64,000 nt of DNA from Kutzneria buriramensis (GTDB lineage Bacteria; Actinomycetota; Actinomycetes; Mycobacteriales; Pseudonocardiaceae), in contig NZ_QUNO01000018.1 in the NCBI RefSeq assembly GCF_003387475.1, forward strand, positions 218,685 through 282,684, in the 5' to 3' direction. A program made the translations under genes and the position numbers. Shown piece after piece: positions 24,347-33,015 of the stretch (positions within the stretch are counted from its first letter, which is position 1; each line of letters begins with the position of its first letter). The notes under the pieces are model-generated. The model saw only the letters and a list, made by a program, of their open reading frames with translations, ran no database searches and was not told the origin of the DNA.

Positions 24347-26607
24347 CTTTCCGAGTGTTAGGCCTACTTCAGGTCAACGCCGTGCCGGTCACCGCCCGCC
24401 GACAGCAGGTGGTGCTGGCCATGCTGCTGCTCAACGCGAACCGGGTGGTGCCGCTGGACGGCCTGGTCGACGCGCTGTGGGGCAGCAACCCGCCGGCCAC
24501 CGCGCGGGCCCAGATCCAGACCAGCATCTCCGCGCTGCGCCGGCTGCTGGTCACCGCCGGCGTCGGCGAGCGGATCCGGGTGCGTGGCCTCGGGTACACG
24601 ATCGAGCTGGCCCCTGCCGAGCTCGATCTGCACGTGTTCGAGGACCTCGTCGGCCGGGGCCGGGCGGCGCAGCGGCCGGACTGCGCGCGGGAGGCCTTCC
24701 GGACGGCGCTGGAGCTGTGGCGTGGGGAGCCGCTGACCGGCGTGGACAGCACGGTCGTGCGGGCCAACCAGGTTCGCATCGCCGAGCGCCGGGTGGAGGC
24801 GTTCGAGGAGTGCTTCGACGCCGAGCTGCGGCTCGGCCTGCACCGCGAGATCGTCGGCGAGATCTCCAGGCTGGTGGAGGAATTCCCGCTGCGGGAGCGG
24901 TTCGTGGGCCAGCTGATGACCGCGCTGCACCGGTGCGGGCGGCGCGTCGAGGCGCTGTCGGCGTACCGGGACGTGCGGCAGACGCTGGTGGACGAACTCG
25001 GTCTGGAACCGGGCCCCGACCTCCAGCGGCTGCACCAGGACATCCTCAACGGCCAGGTCGTGAAGCCGGTGGCCGCAAGCGTTTCCGCGCCGCGCATGCT
25101 GCCGGCGCGGGTGCCGTACTTCACCGGGAACGGTTCGTTGCTGGACGCCGTGCGCGCGCAGCTGACCGACGACAACGGGCCGTTGGTCGCCGTGATCACC
25201 GGCCGTGGCGGCGTCGGCAAGTCCACTGTGGCCATTGAAGCCGCGCACCGGCTCGCGTCCGAATTCCCGGACGGCCAGCTGTACGCGCGGATGACCGAGG
25301 ACACCGCGGATGTGCTGGAGCGGTTCCTGCTGGCGCTGGGCTTCACGGCGATCCCCGCCGACGTCGAGGGTCGGGCGGCCCTGTACCGCAGCGCGATCGC
25401 CGGCCGGCGGGTGCTGACTATCGTCGAGGACGCCGCCGATCTCGCGCAGATCCGGTCGCTGGTGCCGGGCACCGCGTCCAGCCGGCTGATCATGACCACC
25501 CGGGCGCGGACCGCGCCGCTGCCCGGCTCGACCGTGTTCGAGCTGGACGCGTTGGACGGTCAGGACGGCATCGAGCTGCTGTCGGCGATGGTCGGCGGCG
25601 AGCGGGTATGGGCGGAGCTGCCCGCCGCGGGTGAGCTCGTCGAGCTGTGCGGCGGGTTGCCGCTGGCGTTGAGCGCGGCGGCGTCGATGCTCGCTGCGCG
25701 TCCACATTGGACGTTCACCACCGTGGTGTGTCGGCTTCGCAACTCCCTCGACCACCAGGTGCGGGCCAGCTTCGAGCGAACCGTGCGCGCGTTGCCGCCG
25801 GTGTCGCGGAAGTTGTTCGCACGGCTGGGTTCGCTGGAGACCGTCAGCTTCGCCTCCTGGGTGGCCGCGCCACTGCTGGACATGGACGCCGCCACGGCCG
25901 CCGACGCGTTGGAGGGGCTCGTCGACGCCCGGCTGGTGGACGTGGCCGGCGCCGGTATGGCCGCGCGCTACCGCATGGACAAGCTGGCGCGGGTCTACGC
26001 CCGGGAACTCCTTGCCACGCAGGACTATGACGGCTTCCTGACCAGGCTTTTCGGCGCCTGGCTGCGGCTGGCCGACGAGGCCAGGCTGCGGCAGGGCTTC
26101 GGCACCCGCGGCGACGCCTCGCGCTGGCCGCTCGCTGACGTCGACGAGCTGCTGGCCGACCCGGCCGCCTGGTACAAGCAGGAATCCGGCGCGCTGCTCG
26201 CGACCGTGCGGCACGCCGCTTCCATTGACGCCGTGGAACATTGCTGGAATCTCGCCGTCGCTGTCGCCGATCTCGCCGGCGCTCAGGGGAAGTTCGCCGA
26301 CTGGCGGGAGAGCGTCGAGTGCGCCCTGCGGGCCGCGCTGCGCGCGGGCGACCGGCTCGGCGAGGCGGCCATGCAGTACCTGTTGGGGGAGTTGGACGTT
26401 CGGGAGCACCGCTACTCCCAGGCGTCTGCCCGGATCCGGCTGGCGCTGGGCATGTTCGACCGCCTCGACCAGCCCGGCTGGCAGGGGCTGGCGGAGCGCT
26501 CCCTCGCCGTCGTCGAATGGTCCACCCGGTCGCGGCGGCAGGTCGCCCTCGTCGGCGCGCCCCGGCTGCCGCGGCCCGCGCCGCTGAAGTACCTGGAGGA
26601 ACGATGA
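24334..26607 (+). CDS. SARP/AfsR-type transcriptional activator with TTA codon 9
   Basis: A 757-aa cluster-situated regulator. It has a winged-helix DNA-binding domain (about 5-90), a bacterial transcriptional activation domain (about 95-240), an NB-ARC ATPase core with P-loop GRGGVGKST (about 290-298), and a C-terminal region shorter than in full AfsR, with little TPR sequence. The GTG start at 24334 follows GGGGGAG and lies inside the decarboxylase 3' end, giving coupling. Codon 9 (24358-24360) is TTA, a likely bldA-dependent switch. It probably activates the PKS operon, by analogy with other SARPs; its binding sites are not proven. The next gene starts within its stop codon. Confidence 0.93.
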   Translation: MQTIAFRVLGLLQVNAVPVTARRQQVVLAMLLLNANRVVPLDGLVDALWGSNPPATARAQIQTSISALRRLLVTAGVGERIRVRGLGYTIELAPAELDLHVFEDLVGRGRAAQRPDCAREAFRTALELWRGEPLTGVDSTVVRANQVRIAERRVEAFEECFDAELRLGLHREIVGEISRLVEEFPLRERFVGQLMTALHRCGRRVEALSAYRDVRQTLVDELGLEPGPDLQRLHQDILNGQVVKPVAASVSAPRMLPARVPYFTGNGSLLDAVRAQLTDDNGPLVAVITGRGGVGKSTVAIEAAHRLASEFPDGQLYARMTEDTADVLERFLLALGFTAIPADVEGRAALYRSAIAGRRVLTIVEDAADLAQIRSLVPGTASSRLIMTTRARTAPLPGSTVFELDALDGQDGIELLSAMVGGERVWAELPAAGELVELCGGLPLALSAAASMLAARPHWTFTTVVCRLRNSLDHQVRASFERTVRALPPVSRKLFARLGSLETVSFASWVAAPLLDMDAATAADALEGLVDARLVDVAGAGMAARYRMDKLARVYARELLATQDYDGFLTRLFGAWLRLADEARLRQGFGTRGDASRWPLADVDELLADPAAWYKQESGALLATVRHAASIDAVEHCWNLAVAVADLAGAQGKFADWRESVECALRAALRAGDRLGEAAMQYLLGELDVREHRYSQASARIRLALGMFDRLDQPGWQGLAERSLAVVEWSTRSRRQVALVGAPRLPRPAPLKYLEER

Positions 26608-27512
26608 CCATCGGAGCCGCGCTGCCCGCCGGGGATGCCGGGCACGCCAAGAACATCGTCGACGAGCTGGTCGCCCAGACGCGACAGGCCGCCGACGCGG
26701 GCCTGTCGTCCGTCTGGTTCACCCAGCTGTTCGACCACGACGCCATCAGCCTCGCCGCGCTGGCCGGGCGAGCCGTGCCCGGCATCGAGGTCGGCACCGC
26801 CGCGGTGCCGCTCTACTCGCGGCACCCGCTCGTCATCGCCTCGCTGGCGCAGACCGCCCAGGCCGCGACCGACGGCCGGTTCACGCTCGGCGTCGGCCTC
26901 GGCGTGCGCGGCCTGCTCGAACCGGCGTACGGGCTGCCGTATCCGCCGCCGATCCGCCTGCTGCGGGAGTCCCTGGAGGTGCTCAACCAGGCCCTCGACG
27001 GTGACCGGGTCTCCTTCACGGGGTCATCCGTCGTCGCCCGGCCGTCGCTGTCCACCACCGTCGCCGGCGGGGAAGGCGTGCAGCTGCTCGTCGCGGCGAT
27101 GGGGCCGCAAGCCCTGCGCGCCACCGCCGAGTTCGCAGACGGCACCATTCCCTTCCTCGCCGGCCCCCGCGCCCTCGAACGCCAGATCGTCCCCGCCTTC
27201 GCCGGCTCCTTCGAACCCCGCATCGTGGCGGCCGTGCCGGCTGTGGTCACCGACGACGTCGATGCCGTCCGCGCCATCGCCACCGTCAACCTCGGCTACT
27301 ACGCCGACATCCCCTCCTACCGTCAGATCCTCGACGTCGAGGGCGTCACCCACCCCGCCGACCTCGCGCTGATCGGATCCGAAGCGGAGGTGGCGAAAGG
27401 CATCCGGCGCTACTTCGACGCCGGCGCCACCGACGTCGTGCTGATCCAGTCCGGCATGCGCTCGACCGCGGACCGCCTCCGCACGTGGCAGCTGGCGGGC
27501 TCCCTGATGTGA
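26604..27512 (+). CDS. LLM-class F420-dependent oxidoreductase
   Basis: A 302-aa luciferase-like monooxygenase-fold protein of the F420-dependent subclass (MSMEG_4879-like). It has the TIM-barrel signatures TDGRFTLGVGLG and a typical C-terminal gating region. ATG overlaps the SARP stop (ATGA) and GGAGGA lies 6-11 bases upstream, so it is in the same operon. It could carry out a redox tailoring step for the polyketide; F420 use is inferred from family similarity. The final residues are AGSLM. Confidence 0.85.
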   Translation: MTIGAALPAGDAGHAKNIVDELVAQTRQAADAGLSSVWFTQLFDHDAISLAALAGRAVPGIEVGTAAVPLYSRHPLVIASLAQTAQAATDGRFTLGVGLGVRGLLEPAYGLPYPPPIRLLRESLEVLNQALDGDRVSFTGSSVVARPSLSTTVAGGEGVQLLVAAMGPQALRATAEFADGTIPFLAGPRALERQIVPAFAGSFEPRIVAAVPAVVTDDVDAVRAIATVNLGYYADIPSYRQILDVEGVTHPADLALIGSEAEVAKGIRRYFDAGATDVVLIQSGMRSTADRLRTWQLAGSLM

Positions 27513-27516
27513 GGAA

Positions 27517-28338
27517 TCACCGGAACCGTTCCGCATTGGCGATCGCCCAGTCCGCGAACGTCCGCGGCGGGCGGCCGGTGATCTCCGCGACCGTCGGGTG
27601 GACCGTCGCCTCGTCGAGCGTTCCGTCGGAGTAGAAGCTGAAGAACGCGTCGACGTACTCGGCCGGCATCTGCGCTTGCATCTCGGCGCGGGCCTCGTCG
27701 TCGGGCTGGGCCTCGTACCGCAGTTCCCGGCCCAGCGCCGCGCCGAGGATGCGTACGCGGTCGCTCGGCCGCAGCGCCTCGGGCCCGGTCACCGGGTACT
27801 CGCGACCCTCGTGCTCGGCCGACACCAGCGCCTGCACCGCGACGGCCGCGATATCGGCCGGGTCGACGACCGCCGACGGCACGTCCGCCCACGGCGCCCG
27901 CACCACGCCCGCCCTGATCTGCGCTGCCCACTGCAACGCGTTGGTCATGAACATCCGTGGCCGCACCATCGTCCACGCGAGCCCTGACGCCCGCAGCGCC
28001 TCCTCGGTGTCGATCATGTAGCGGGCGACGGCGTTGGTGCGGTCGCCCGTCTCGGCCGAGCCGCCGGACAGCAGCACGACCCGCCGCACCCCGGCCTTCT
28101 CCGCCTCGCTGAAGACGTCCGGCGAGTAGCCGCTGAGCAGGAACAATGCGCCGGCGCCGGTCAGCGCCGGGCCCAGCGTCGACGGGTTTGTCAGGTCAGC
28201 GGCCACGGCGGTCGCGCCGGCCGGCACCGCTGATTTCGCCGGATCCCGCGTCAGAGCGGTCACGGCTTCGCCCACTTCGAGCAGTTGGCGAACGACTTCA
28301 CGGCCCACGTTGCCGGTCCCCCCGGCCACAACGATCAT
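27517..28338 (-). CDS. NmrA-like NAD(P)-binding protein
   Basis: A 273-aa atypical short-chain dehydrogenase. The N-terminal nucleotide motif is VAGGTGNVG (4-12); there is no YxxxK catalytic pair, typical of the NmrA/HSCARG and QOR2-like group that bind NAD(P)H as sensors or quinone reductases. It is convergent with the F420-dependent gene (only 4 bp between the stop codons) and probably lies outside the biosynthetic cluster. No operon partner is seen: the response regulator gene upstream on the same strand is 27 bp away from its start, so co-transcription is possible. Confidence 0.82.
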   Translation of the reverse strand: MIVVAGGTGNVGREVVRQLLEVGEAVTALTRDPAKSAVPAGATAVAADLTNPSTLGPALTGAGALFLLSGYSPDVFSEAEKAGVRRVVLLSGGSAETGDRTNAVARYMIDTEEALRASGLAWTMVRPRMFMTNALQWAAQIRAGVVRAPWADVPSAVVDPADIAAVAVQALVSAEHEGREYPVTGPEALRPSDRVRILGAALGRELRYEAQPDDEARAEMQAQMPAEYVDAFFSFYSDGTLDEATVHPTVAEITGRPPRTFADWAIANAERFR

Positions 28339-28365
28339 GCGCCCATGCTAGCCAGTCGCGCGCGG

Positions 28366-29007
28366 CTAGCCCTTGAGAAATCGGAGAACTGCCAGCACTC
28401 GGCGGTGGTCGCTGTCGGCCGGCGGCAGGTCGAGCTTGCTGAAGATGTTGTTGACGTGCTTGGCGACCGCGCTCTCGGAGACGACGAGGGCGTCGGCGAC
28501 GCCGGCGTTGGAGCGGCCCTCCGCCATCAAGCCCAGGACCTGTCGCTCACGGGGGCTGAGGCGTGTGAGCGGATCGCTGCGCTTGCGGAGCAGGAGCTGG
28601 GAGACGGCCTCGGGATCGAGGGCGGTGCCGCCGTCGGCGACACGGCGCAAGGCCGCGAGGAACTCGCCGACGTCGGCGACGCGATCCTTCAGCAGGTAGC
28701 CGATGCCGCTGGTCTCGGTGGCGAGCAGCTCGCTGGCGTAGCGCTCCTCGACGTACTGGGAGAGCACGAGAACCGCCATGGTGGGCCACTGGCGGCGGAT
28801 GACCAGCGCGGCCCGGAGGCCCTCGTCGGTGTGGGTGGGCGGCATGCGGACGTCCAGCAGCACCAGGTCGGGCTCGTGGTCGGCGACGGCGCGGAGCAAC
28901 TCGTCGGCGTCGCCGACAGCCTCGACGACCTGGATGCCGGCGCCGTCGAGCAGCCGGACGAGGCCCTCGCGCAGCAGGACGGAGTCCTCGGCGATCACGA
29001 CACGCAT
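28366..29007 (-). CDS. Response regulator, NarL/FixJ family
   Basis: A 213-aa two-domain response regulator. The receiver has the phospho-acceptor Asp52 in LVLLDVRMPP; the C-terminal LuxR-type helix-turn-helix is LSPRERQVLGLMAEG through VAKHVNNIF. It overlaps the 3' end of the histidine kinase gene by 13 bp, so the pair is coupled. The stimulus and targets cannot be read from the sequence; kinases of this layout often sense envelope stress. Confidence 0.94.
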   Translation of the reverse strand: MRVVIAEDSVLLREGLVRLLDGAGIQVVEAVGDADELLRAVADHEPDLVLLDVRMPPTHTDEGLRAALVIRRQWPTMAVLVLSQYVEERYASELLATETSGIGYLLKDRVADVGEFLAALRRVADGGTALDPEAVSQLLLRKRSDPLTRLSPRERQVLGLMAEGRSNAGVADALVVSESAVAKHVNNIFSKLDLPPADSDHRRVLAVLRFLKG

Positions 29008-30272
29008 GGCAACTCCGCGGTGAGAACGGTGGGACCGCCGACGGGGCTCTCGACGTGCAGCGTGCCGTCGATGGAGCCGACGCGCTGCGCGAGCCCGAGC
29101 AGGCCGGCGCCGGCGACCTCGGCCCCGCCGCGGCCGTCGTCGGCGACGACAACGGTGATCATGTTGTCACGGCGGCTGACCCGCACGTCGACGCGGGACG
29201 CCCCCGAGTGCTTGGCGACGTTGGCCAGCGCCTCGGACACCACGAAGTAGGCGACGGCCTCGGTGGTCCGGGACGCGCGGCCCGACAGGTCGACGGTGAG
29301 CGTCACCGGAACGGGCGACCGCGCGGAGATGCCGGACAGGGCGGCGTCGAGACCCCGTTCGTCCAGGACGGCCGGATAGAGCCCGCGCACGAGGTCCCGG
29401 AGCTCGGTCAGCGCCTGCTTGGCCTCCTCGTGGGCCTCCTCGATGGCCCGGCGCGCATGGTCGGGCACGTCGTCGAGGTCGAGGCGGGCCATGCCGAGGT
29501 TCATGGCCAGCGACACCAGCCGCTGCTGGGCGCCGTCGTGCAGGTCCCGCTCGATACGCCGGCGTTCGGCGTCGGCCGCGGCGATCACGTCGGCCCGGCT
29601 GTGCACCACGGTCTCCACCTGCGCGGACAGCGCGGCGAGCTGGTGTCGGCGGCTCGGCCCGAGCAGGGTGACGGCCCGCGCCAGGTCCAGCCGGACGGTC
29701 CCGACGGCCACCCACGGCGCCAGGTGGAACGCCACCACGCCAAGGAGCATGAGCAGCGGCACCTCCGGCCACGGCGCCCAGAACACGGACAGCAGCAGCG
29801 CCGGCCCGCCCAGCCACAACCCGACCGTCACGGTGAAGCCGACCGCGGCGAAGAAGCCCTCGAAGAGGTGATAGACCAGCTGCCGCCAGGTGGATTCCCG
29901 GCCGGCGAGGCCGAACACGAGCGTGGGCCGGCTCCACGGCGGGCTCGGCACGCTCGTGCCGAGCAGCACCCGCACCCGCCACCGCTGCACGGCCGTGCAC
30001 GGCACGGTGCACCACAGCAACGCGCTGAACAGCGGAATCGTCAGCACGAGGGTCCAGCCGCGCAGCGGACCCGTGAGGTTCAGGGCGGGGATCAGCAGGC
30101 CGAGGAAACTCGAGCCGGCCAGCGTCGAGAAGATGGCCATCAGGGCGACGAGCCCGAGCACGACGGCCGAGGCGACCAGCCCGATGAGCACGTCCACCGC
30201 CAGGTTGGTGGTGGCCCGCCACGGGCGAGCCGTCCACGGTTCCCGCAGCACCCGGCTGACCAGCGTCGACAT
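28995..30272 (-). CDS. Sensor histidine kinase, HisKA_3 (NarX-like) type
   Basis: A 425-aa membrane kinase. Residues about 20-185 hold four or more membrane segments; the dimerisation/phosphoacceptor motif is ERDLHDGAQQRL with His245; the ATPase region has HSGASRVDV (N box region) and DDGRGG (G box). ATG at 30272 gives MSTLVSRVLREPW, directly before the first membrane segment; the frame stays open upstream to 30410 but those residues look non-coding. It phosphorylates the response regulator encoded next to it. A 161-bp divergent promoter region separates it from the small PLDc_N gene. Confidence 0.92.
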   Translation of the reverse strand: MSTLVSRVLREPWTARPWRATTNLAVDVLIGLVASAVVLGLVALMAIFSTLAGSSFLGLLIPALNLTGPLRGWTLVLTIPLFSALLWCTVPCTAVQRWRVRVLLGTSVPSPPWSRPTLVFGLAGRESTWRQLVYHLFEGFFAAVGFTVTVGLWLGGPALLLSVFWAPWPEVPLLMLLGVVAFHLAPWVAVGTVRLDLARAVTLLGPSRRHQLAALSAQVETVVHSRADVIAAADAERRRIERDLHDGAQQRLVSLAMNLGMARLDLDDVPDHARRAIEEAHEEAKQALTELRDLVRGLYPAVLDERGLDAALSGISARSPVPVTLTVDLSGRASRTTEAVAYFVVSEALANVAKHSGASRVDVRVSRRDNMITVVVADDGRGGAEVAGAGLLGLAQRVGSIDGTLHVESPVGGPTVLTAELPCVS

Positions 30273-30433
30273 GCGGACAACGGTAGTGATCGCCGGCGGG
30301 CCCGGCCATGTCGCCAGCATCCGGCCGGACCTGTACCTAGCACCACCCCAAAGACGGATGTCCGCGCCACCGACGCGGGCCGCCCGATGGGGCATGCTTG
30401 CACTGTCCACTCCGGACGAAGGAGCTGAGCAAG

Positions 30434-30631
30434 ATGACGTTCACTCACCTGCTGATCGTGCTGCCGCTGTTCGTGCTGGACGTCGCGGCGATCGTCGACG
30501 TGCTCCGCCGCGACTTGCCCGGCGGCACCAAGTACGGCTGGGTCGTCGTCGACCTGTGCCTGCCGTATGTCGGCGCGCTGGCCTGGTTCGTGTACGGGCG
30601 GCGGTCCAAGGCCGTGCGGGCCTCGGCCTGA
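30434..30631 (+). CDS. Small membrane protein, PLDc_N-like
   Basis: A 65-aa protein with two hydrophobic segments (HLLIVLPLFVLDVAAIVDVL and YGWVVVDLCLPYVGALAWFV) and a C-terminal YGRRSKAVRA tail, the layout of the short phospholipase-D-nuclease N-terminal membrane module found alone in many actinomycetes. GAAGGAG is 10 bases before ATG 30434. It is transcribed away from the kinase gene and may respond to it; its role is unknown. Confidence 0.75.
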   Translation: MTFTHLLIVLPLFVLDVAAIVDVLRRDLPGGTKYGWVVVDLCLPYVGALAWFVYGRRSKAVRASA

Positions 30632-30632
30632 G

Positions 30633-32294
30633 TCACTCCTTGCCGGCGATGACCTCCAGGTCGGCGTTGAGGCCGGTGCACGACTGGCGGGCGGAGTTGA
30701 GCATGGACTCCAGCAGGTGCAGGCGCATCAGCTCGGGGGAGCCGCGACCGGCGGGACCGCGCAGGGTCTCGTAGGTGCGCTGCGTGACGTGCGGCTGGAG
30801 GATCACCACGCGCATGTCGTCGGTGGCCACCCGCGCGTCGAGCTGGCGCAGGAACTCCCGCCGACCCCGCACCCGCTGGCCGTCGATCCACGACGCGGGG
30901 CTGCGCACGGGCGGGCGGGACAGCTGGGGCCGGAGGTGGCCGCGGCTGATGTAGATGAGGTTCTTCACGGCCTGGCTGACGACGACCTCGTACGCGGCGG
31001 CCGAGACGTCCCGGTCCCGGGAGTCGCTCTTGGCCGCCTTCACGTGGATCAGGCTCAGCACCCGGCTCGCGGAGACGTGCAGGAAGTCGGCGACCTCGCC
31101 GGGGCCGTCGTCGCAGATCAGCCAGCCGTGCGCATAGTGGCGGGCGACCCAGTCGAACAGGGACGTGTCGCTGCCGATGTGGTCGTGGATCTGCTGCGGG
31201 CTGTCGGCGCGGGGCTTCTCGCGGCGGATGTCCCAGCCCCGGAAGTCCTCGAACCGCCAGTTGCGAAAGGGGTATTCGGGGGCCCGTGCCTGCCAGAAGC
31301 GGCCGCGGCTGTAGGAGTGGCCGGACTGGTAGTACACGGTGACCAGGTCGGTCTCCAGCAGCGGGGAGTCGCCGTCGAGCCGGACCTTGTCGCCGGCGAG
31401 CTCGGGGGTGACCTCGGCGCCGTCGAGCAGGAACGCCGCCGAGTCGGGGAATCCGGTGACCGGCAAGGGATTGTCGCGTGCGGACAGCGCGAGGTCGCGG
31501 AGCTCGTCGCTGAGCGCGCCGGCCGGCAGGGTGTCGGGGTCCTCCACGATCACCTCGAACGCGTCGCGCACCTCGGCGATGTCGGCGGGACTGGCCAGCA
31601 TGGCGAGGAAGTCGGGCCGCTCGGCGCCCTGCGCGCGGGCGTCCTCCAGCAGGTCGAGCAGTTCCGTCGCCATCGCCGTGAACGTCTCGAAGTCGGCCCG
31701 CTGGCTCAGCCACACCAACGCGTTACGCGGCGTTGTCCCGGCGTTTCCCTTGAGCAGCAGCAGATCCGGCCGCAGCGGCAGCGCCGCGCGGGCGGAGCCG
31801 GCGACGTAGGAGCCGTCCTCGTGCGGGCTGAGCGTCTGTTCCACGCTGCTGCCGCTGAGCACCTTGCCGTCGGCCTTGACGCTGGTGCGCCGGTGAATTC
31901 CCCGTAGCCACAGGTTTTTCACCTCGCCCCGGATCAGCGCGCTCTCCAGCACCTCGGACGGGTACCGGCGCAGCGCCGGCTGCCGGTCCAGCCAGGTCTG
32001 GAGCCGCTCCTGGCCGGGCCGGTCGGTGCACACGACGATGAAACCGCCGCGCCGCAGGGCGATCGTCAGCTGATGGGTGACGTCGGTGAAGCCGGCGTCG
32101 GGGCCGGCCCAGGTCGGCGGGTCCTCGCGCCGCCGCACGAAGGCCAGCACGCCGTCGGACTCGTGCCGCGCGACGACGTCGCCGCGCCCGGAGGTGAGCA
32201 GGAACTCGGTGAGGGAGCCGAAATCCTCGCCTTCGAGGACCACGACGGAGAAGTAGGGGCGGACCGACGCCAGCGGCAGCTCAGGGGTGTTCAT
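30633..32294 (-). CDS. Unrecognised 553-aa protein, possible nuclease-like C-terminus
   Basis: I do not recognise this protein with confidence. The N-terminal 300 residues are soluble alpha/beta sequence with no membrane segment. Between about residues 405 and 460 is WLICDDGPGEVADFLHV, then LSLIHVKAAKSDSRD and AAYEVVVSQAVKNLIYISR. An acidic residue, then a beta strand with H-V-K, then a helix resembles PD-(D/E)xK nuclease cores and the IHVK region of the sporadically distributed TIGR04141/DUF6119 proteins, but the match is by eye. ATG 32294 is chosen over a GTG at 32315 because GGGAGG lies 9 bases before it. It lies 89 bp downstream of the LOG gene on the same strand. Confidence 0.6.
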   Translation of the reverse strand: MNTPELPLASVRPYFSVVVLEGEDFGSLTEFLLTSGRGDVVARHESDGVLAFVRRREDPPTWAGPDAGFTDVTHQLTIALRRGGFIVVCTDRPGQERLQTWLDRQPALRRYPSEVLESALIRGEVKNLWLRGIHRRTSVKADGKVLSGSSVEQTLSPHEDGSYVAGSARAALPLRPDLLLLKGNAGTTPRNALVWLSQRADFETFTAMATELLDLLEDARAQGAERPDFLAMLASPADIAEVRDAFEVIVEDPDTLPAGALSDELRDLALSARDNPLPVTGFPDSAAFLLDGAEVTPELAGDKVRLDGDSPLLETDLVTVYYQSGHSYSRGRFWQARAPEYPFRNWRFEDFRGWDIRREKPRADSPQQIHDHIGSDTSLFDWVARHYAHGWLICDDGPGEVADFLHVSASRVLSLIHVKAAKSDSRDRDVSAAAYEVVVSQAVKNLIYISRGHLRPQLSRPPVRSPASWIDGQRVRGRREFLRQLDARVATDDMRVVILQPHVTQRTYETLRGPAGRGSPELMRLHLLESMLNSARQSCTGLNADLEVIAGKE

Positions 32295-32383
32295 GGTGAC
32301 GCACCTCCCGACCACAAGTGTCGCAGGTGGACGCCGCCGGGCCGACCGAAGTCACCCGGATGCTGCCGGCTACGGCAGGCCGC

Positions 32384-32950
32384 TCAGCCTTCCCTGGACC
32401 ACCTGTAGGTCGGCGGGGTGTACGTGGCGAACCGGTCGAGCAGCGCCGCCAGGTCGGTGTCCACGAGCAGCACGTCCCGGTACGGCTTGCGCAGGAAACC
32501 GGTCTCGACCATGGTGTCGGTGAAGCGGATCAGGTGCTCGAAGAAGCCGTCGACGTCGAGCAGGCCGACCGGCTTGTCGTGCAGGCCCAGCTGGGCCCAC
32601 GTCCACACCTCGAACAGCTCCTCCATGGTTCCGACGCCGCCGGGCAGCGCGATGAAGCCGTCGGACAGCTCCGCCATCAGCGCCTTGCGGGCGTGCAGGC
32701 CGTCCACGATGTGCTGCTCGGTGAGGCCGTCGTGGGCGACCTCCCACTTCACCAGGCTCTCCGGGATCACGCCGACCACCTCGCCGCCGGCAGCCAGCGC
32801 AGCGTCGGCCACCGCACCCATCGTGCCGGCCTTGGCGCCGCCGTACACCACGCCGATGCCGCGCTCGGCCAGCGTCCGGCCGACCATCCGGGCGGCGGCC
32901 AGGTGCACGTCGCCGCCGTTGGACGAGCCGCAGAACACGCAAATCCGCAT
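32384..32950 (-). CDS. LOG family protein (cytokinin riboside monophosphate phosphoribohydrolase-like)
   Basis: A 188-aa Rossmann-like protein of the TIGR00730/LOG family. It carries GGAKAGTMGAVADAAL and the diagnostic PGGVGTMEELFE motif. Family members hydrolyse nucleoside 5'-monophosphates (cytokinin or AMP/IMP type) to free base and ribose phosphate. The length matches the family. A divergent M48 peptidase gene begins 65 bp away. Confidence 0.92.
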   Translation of the reverse strand: MRICVFCGSSNGGDVHLAAARMVGRTLAERGIGVVYGGAKAGTMGAVADAALAAGGEVVGVIPESLVKWEVAHDGLTEQHIVDGLHARKALMAELSDGFIALPGGVGTMEELFEVWTWAQLGLHDKPVGLLDVDGFFEHLIRFTDTMVETGFLRKPYRDVLLVDTDLAALLDRFATYTPPTYRWSREG

Positions 32951-33015
32951 GGGCCGGATCCTATCGATCGGCCGATTCCGCCACGCCCGTCGGTGGCCGT
33001 GGCTACTCTGGAGCG

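Noticed and set aside
24364..26409. 681-aa minus-strand open frame
   Set aside because: Antisense to the SARP gene, which has intact DNA-binding, BTAD and P-loop motifs.
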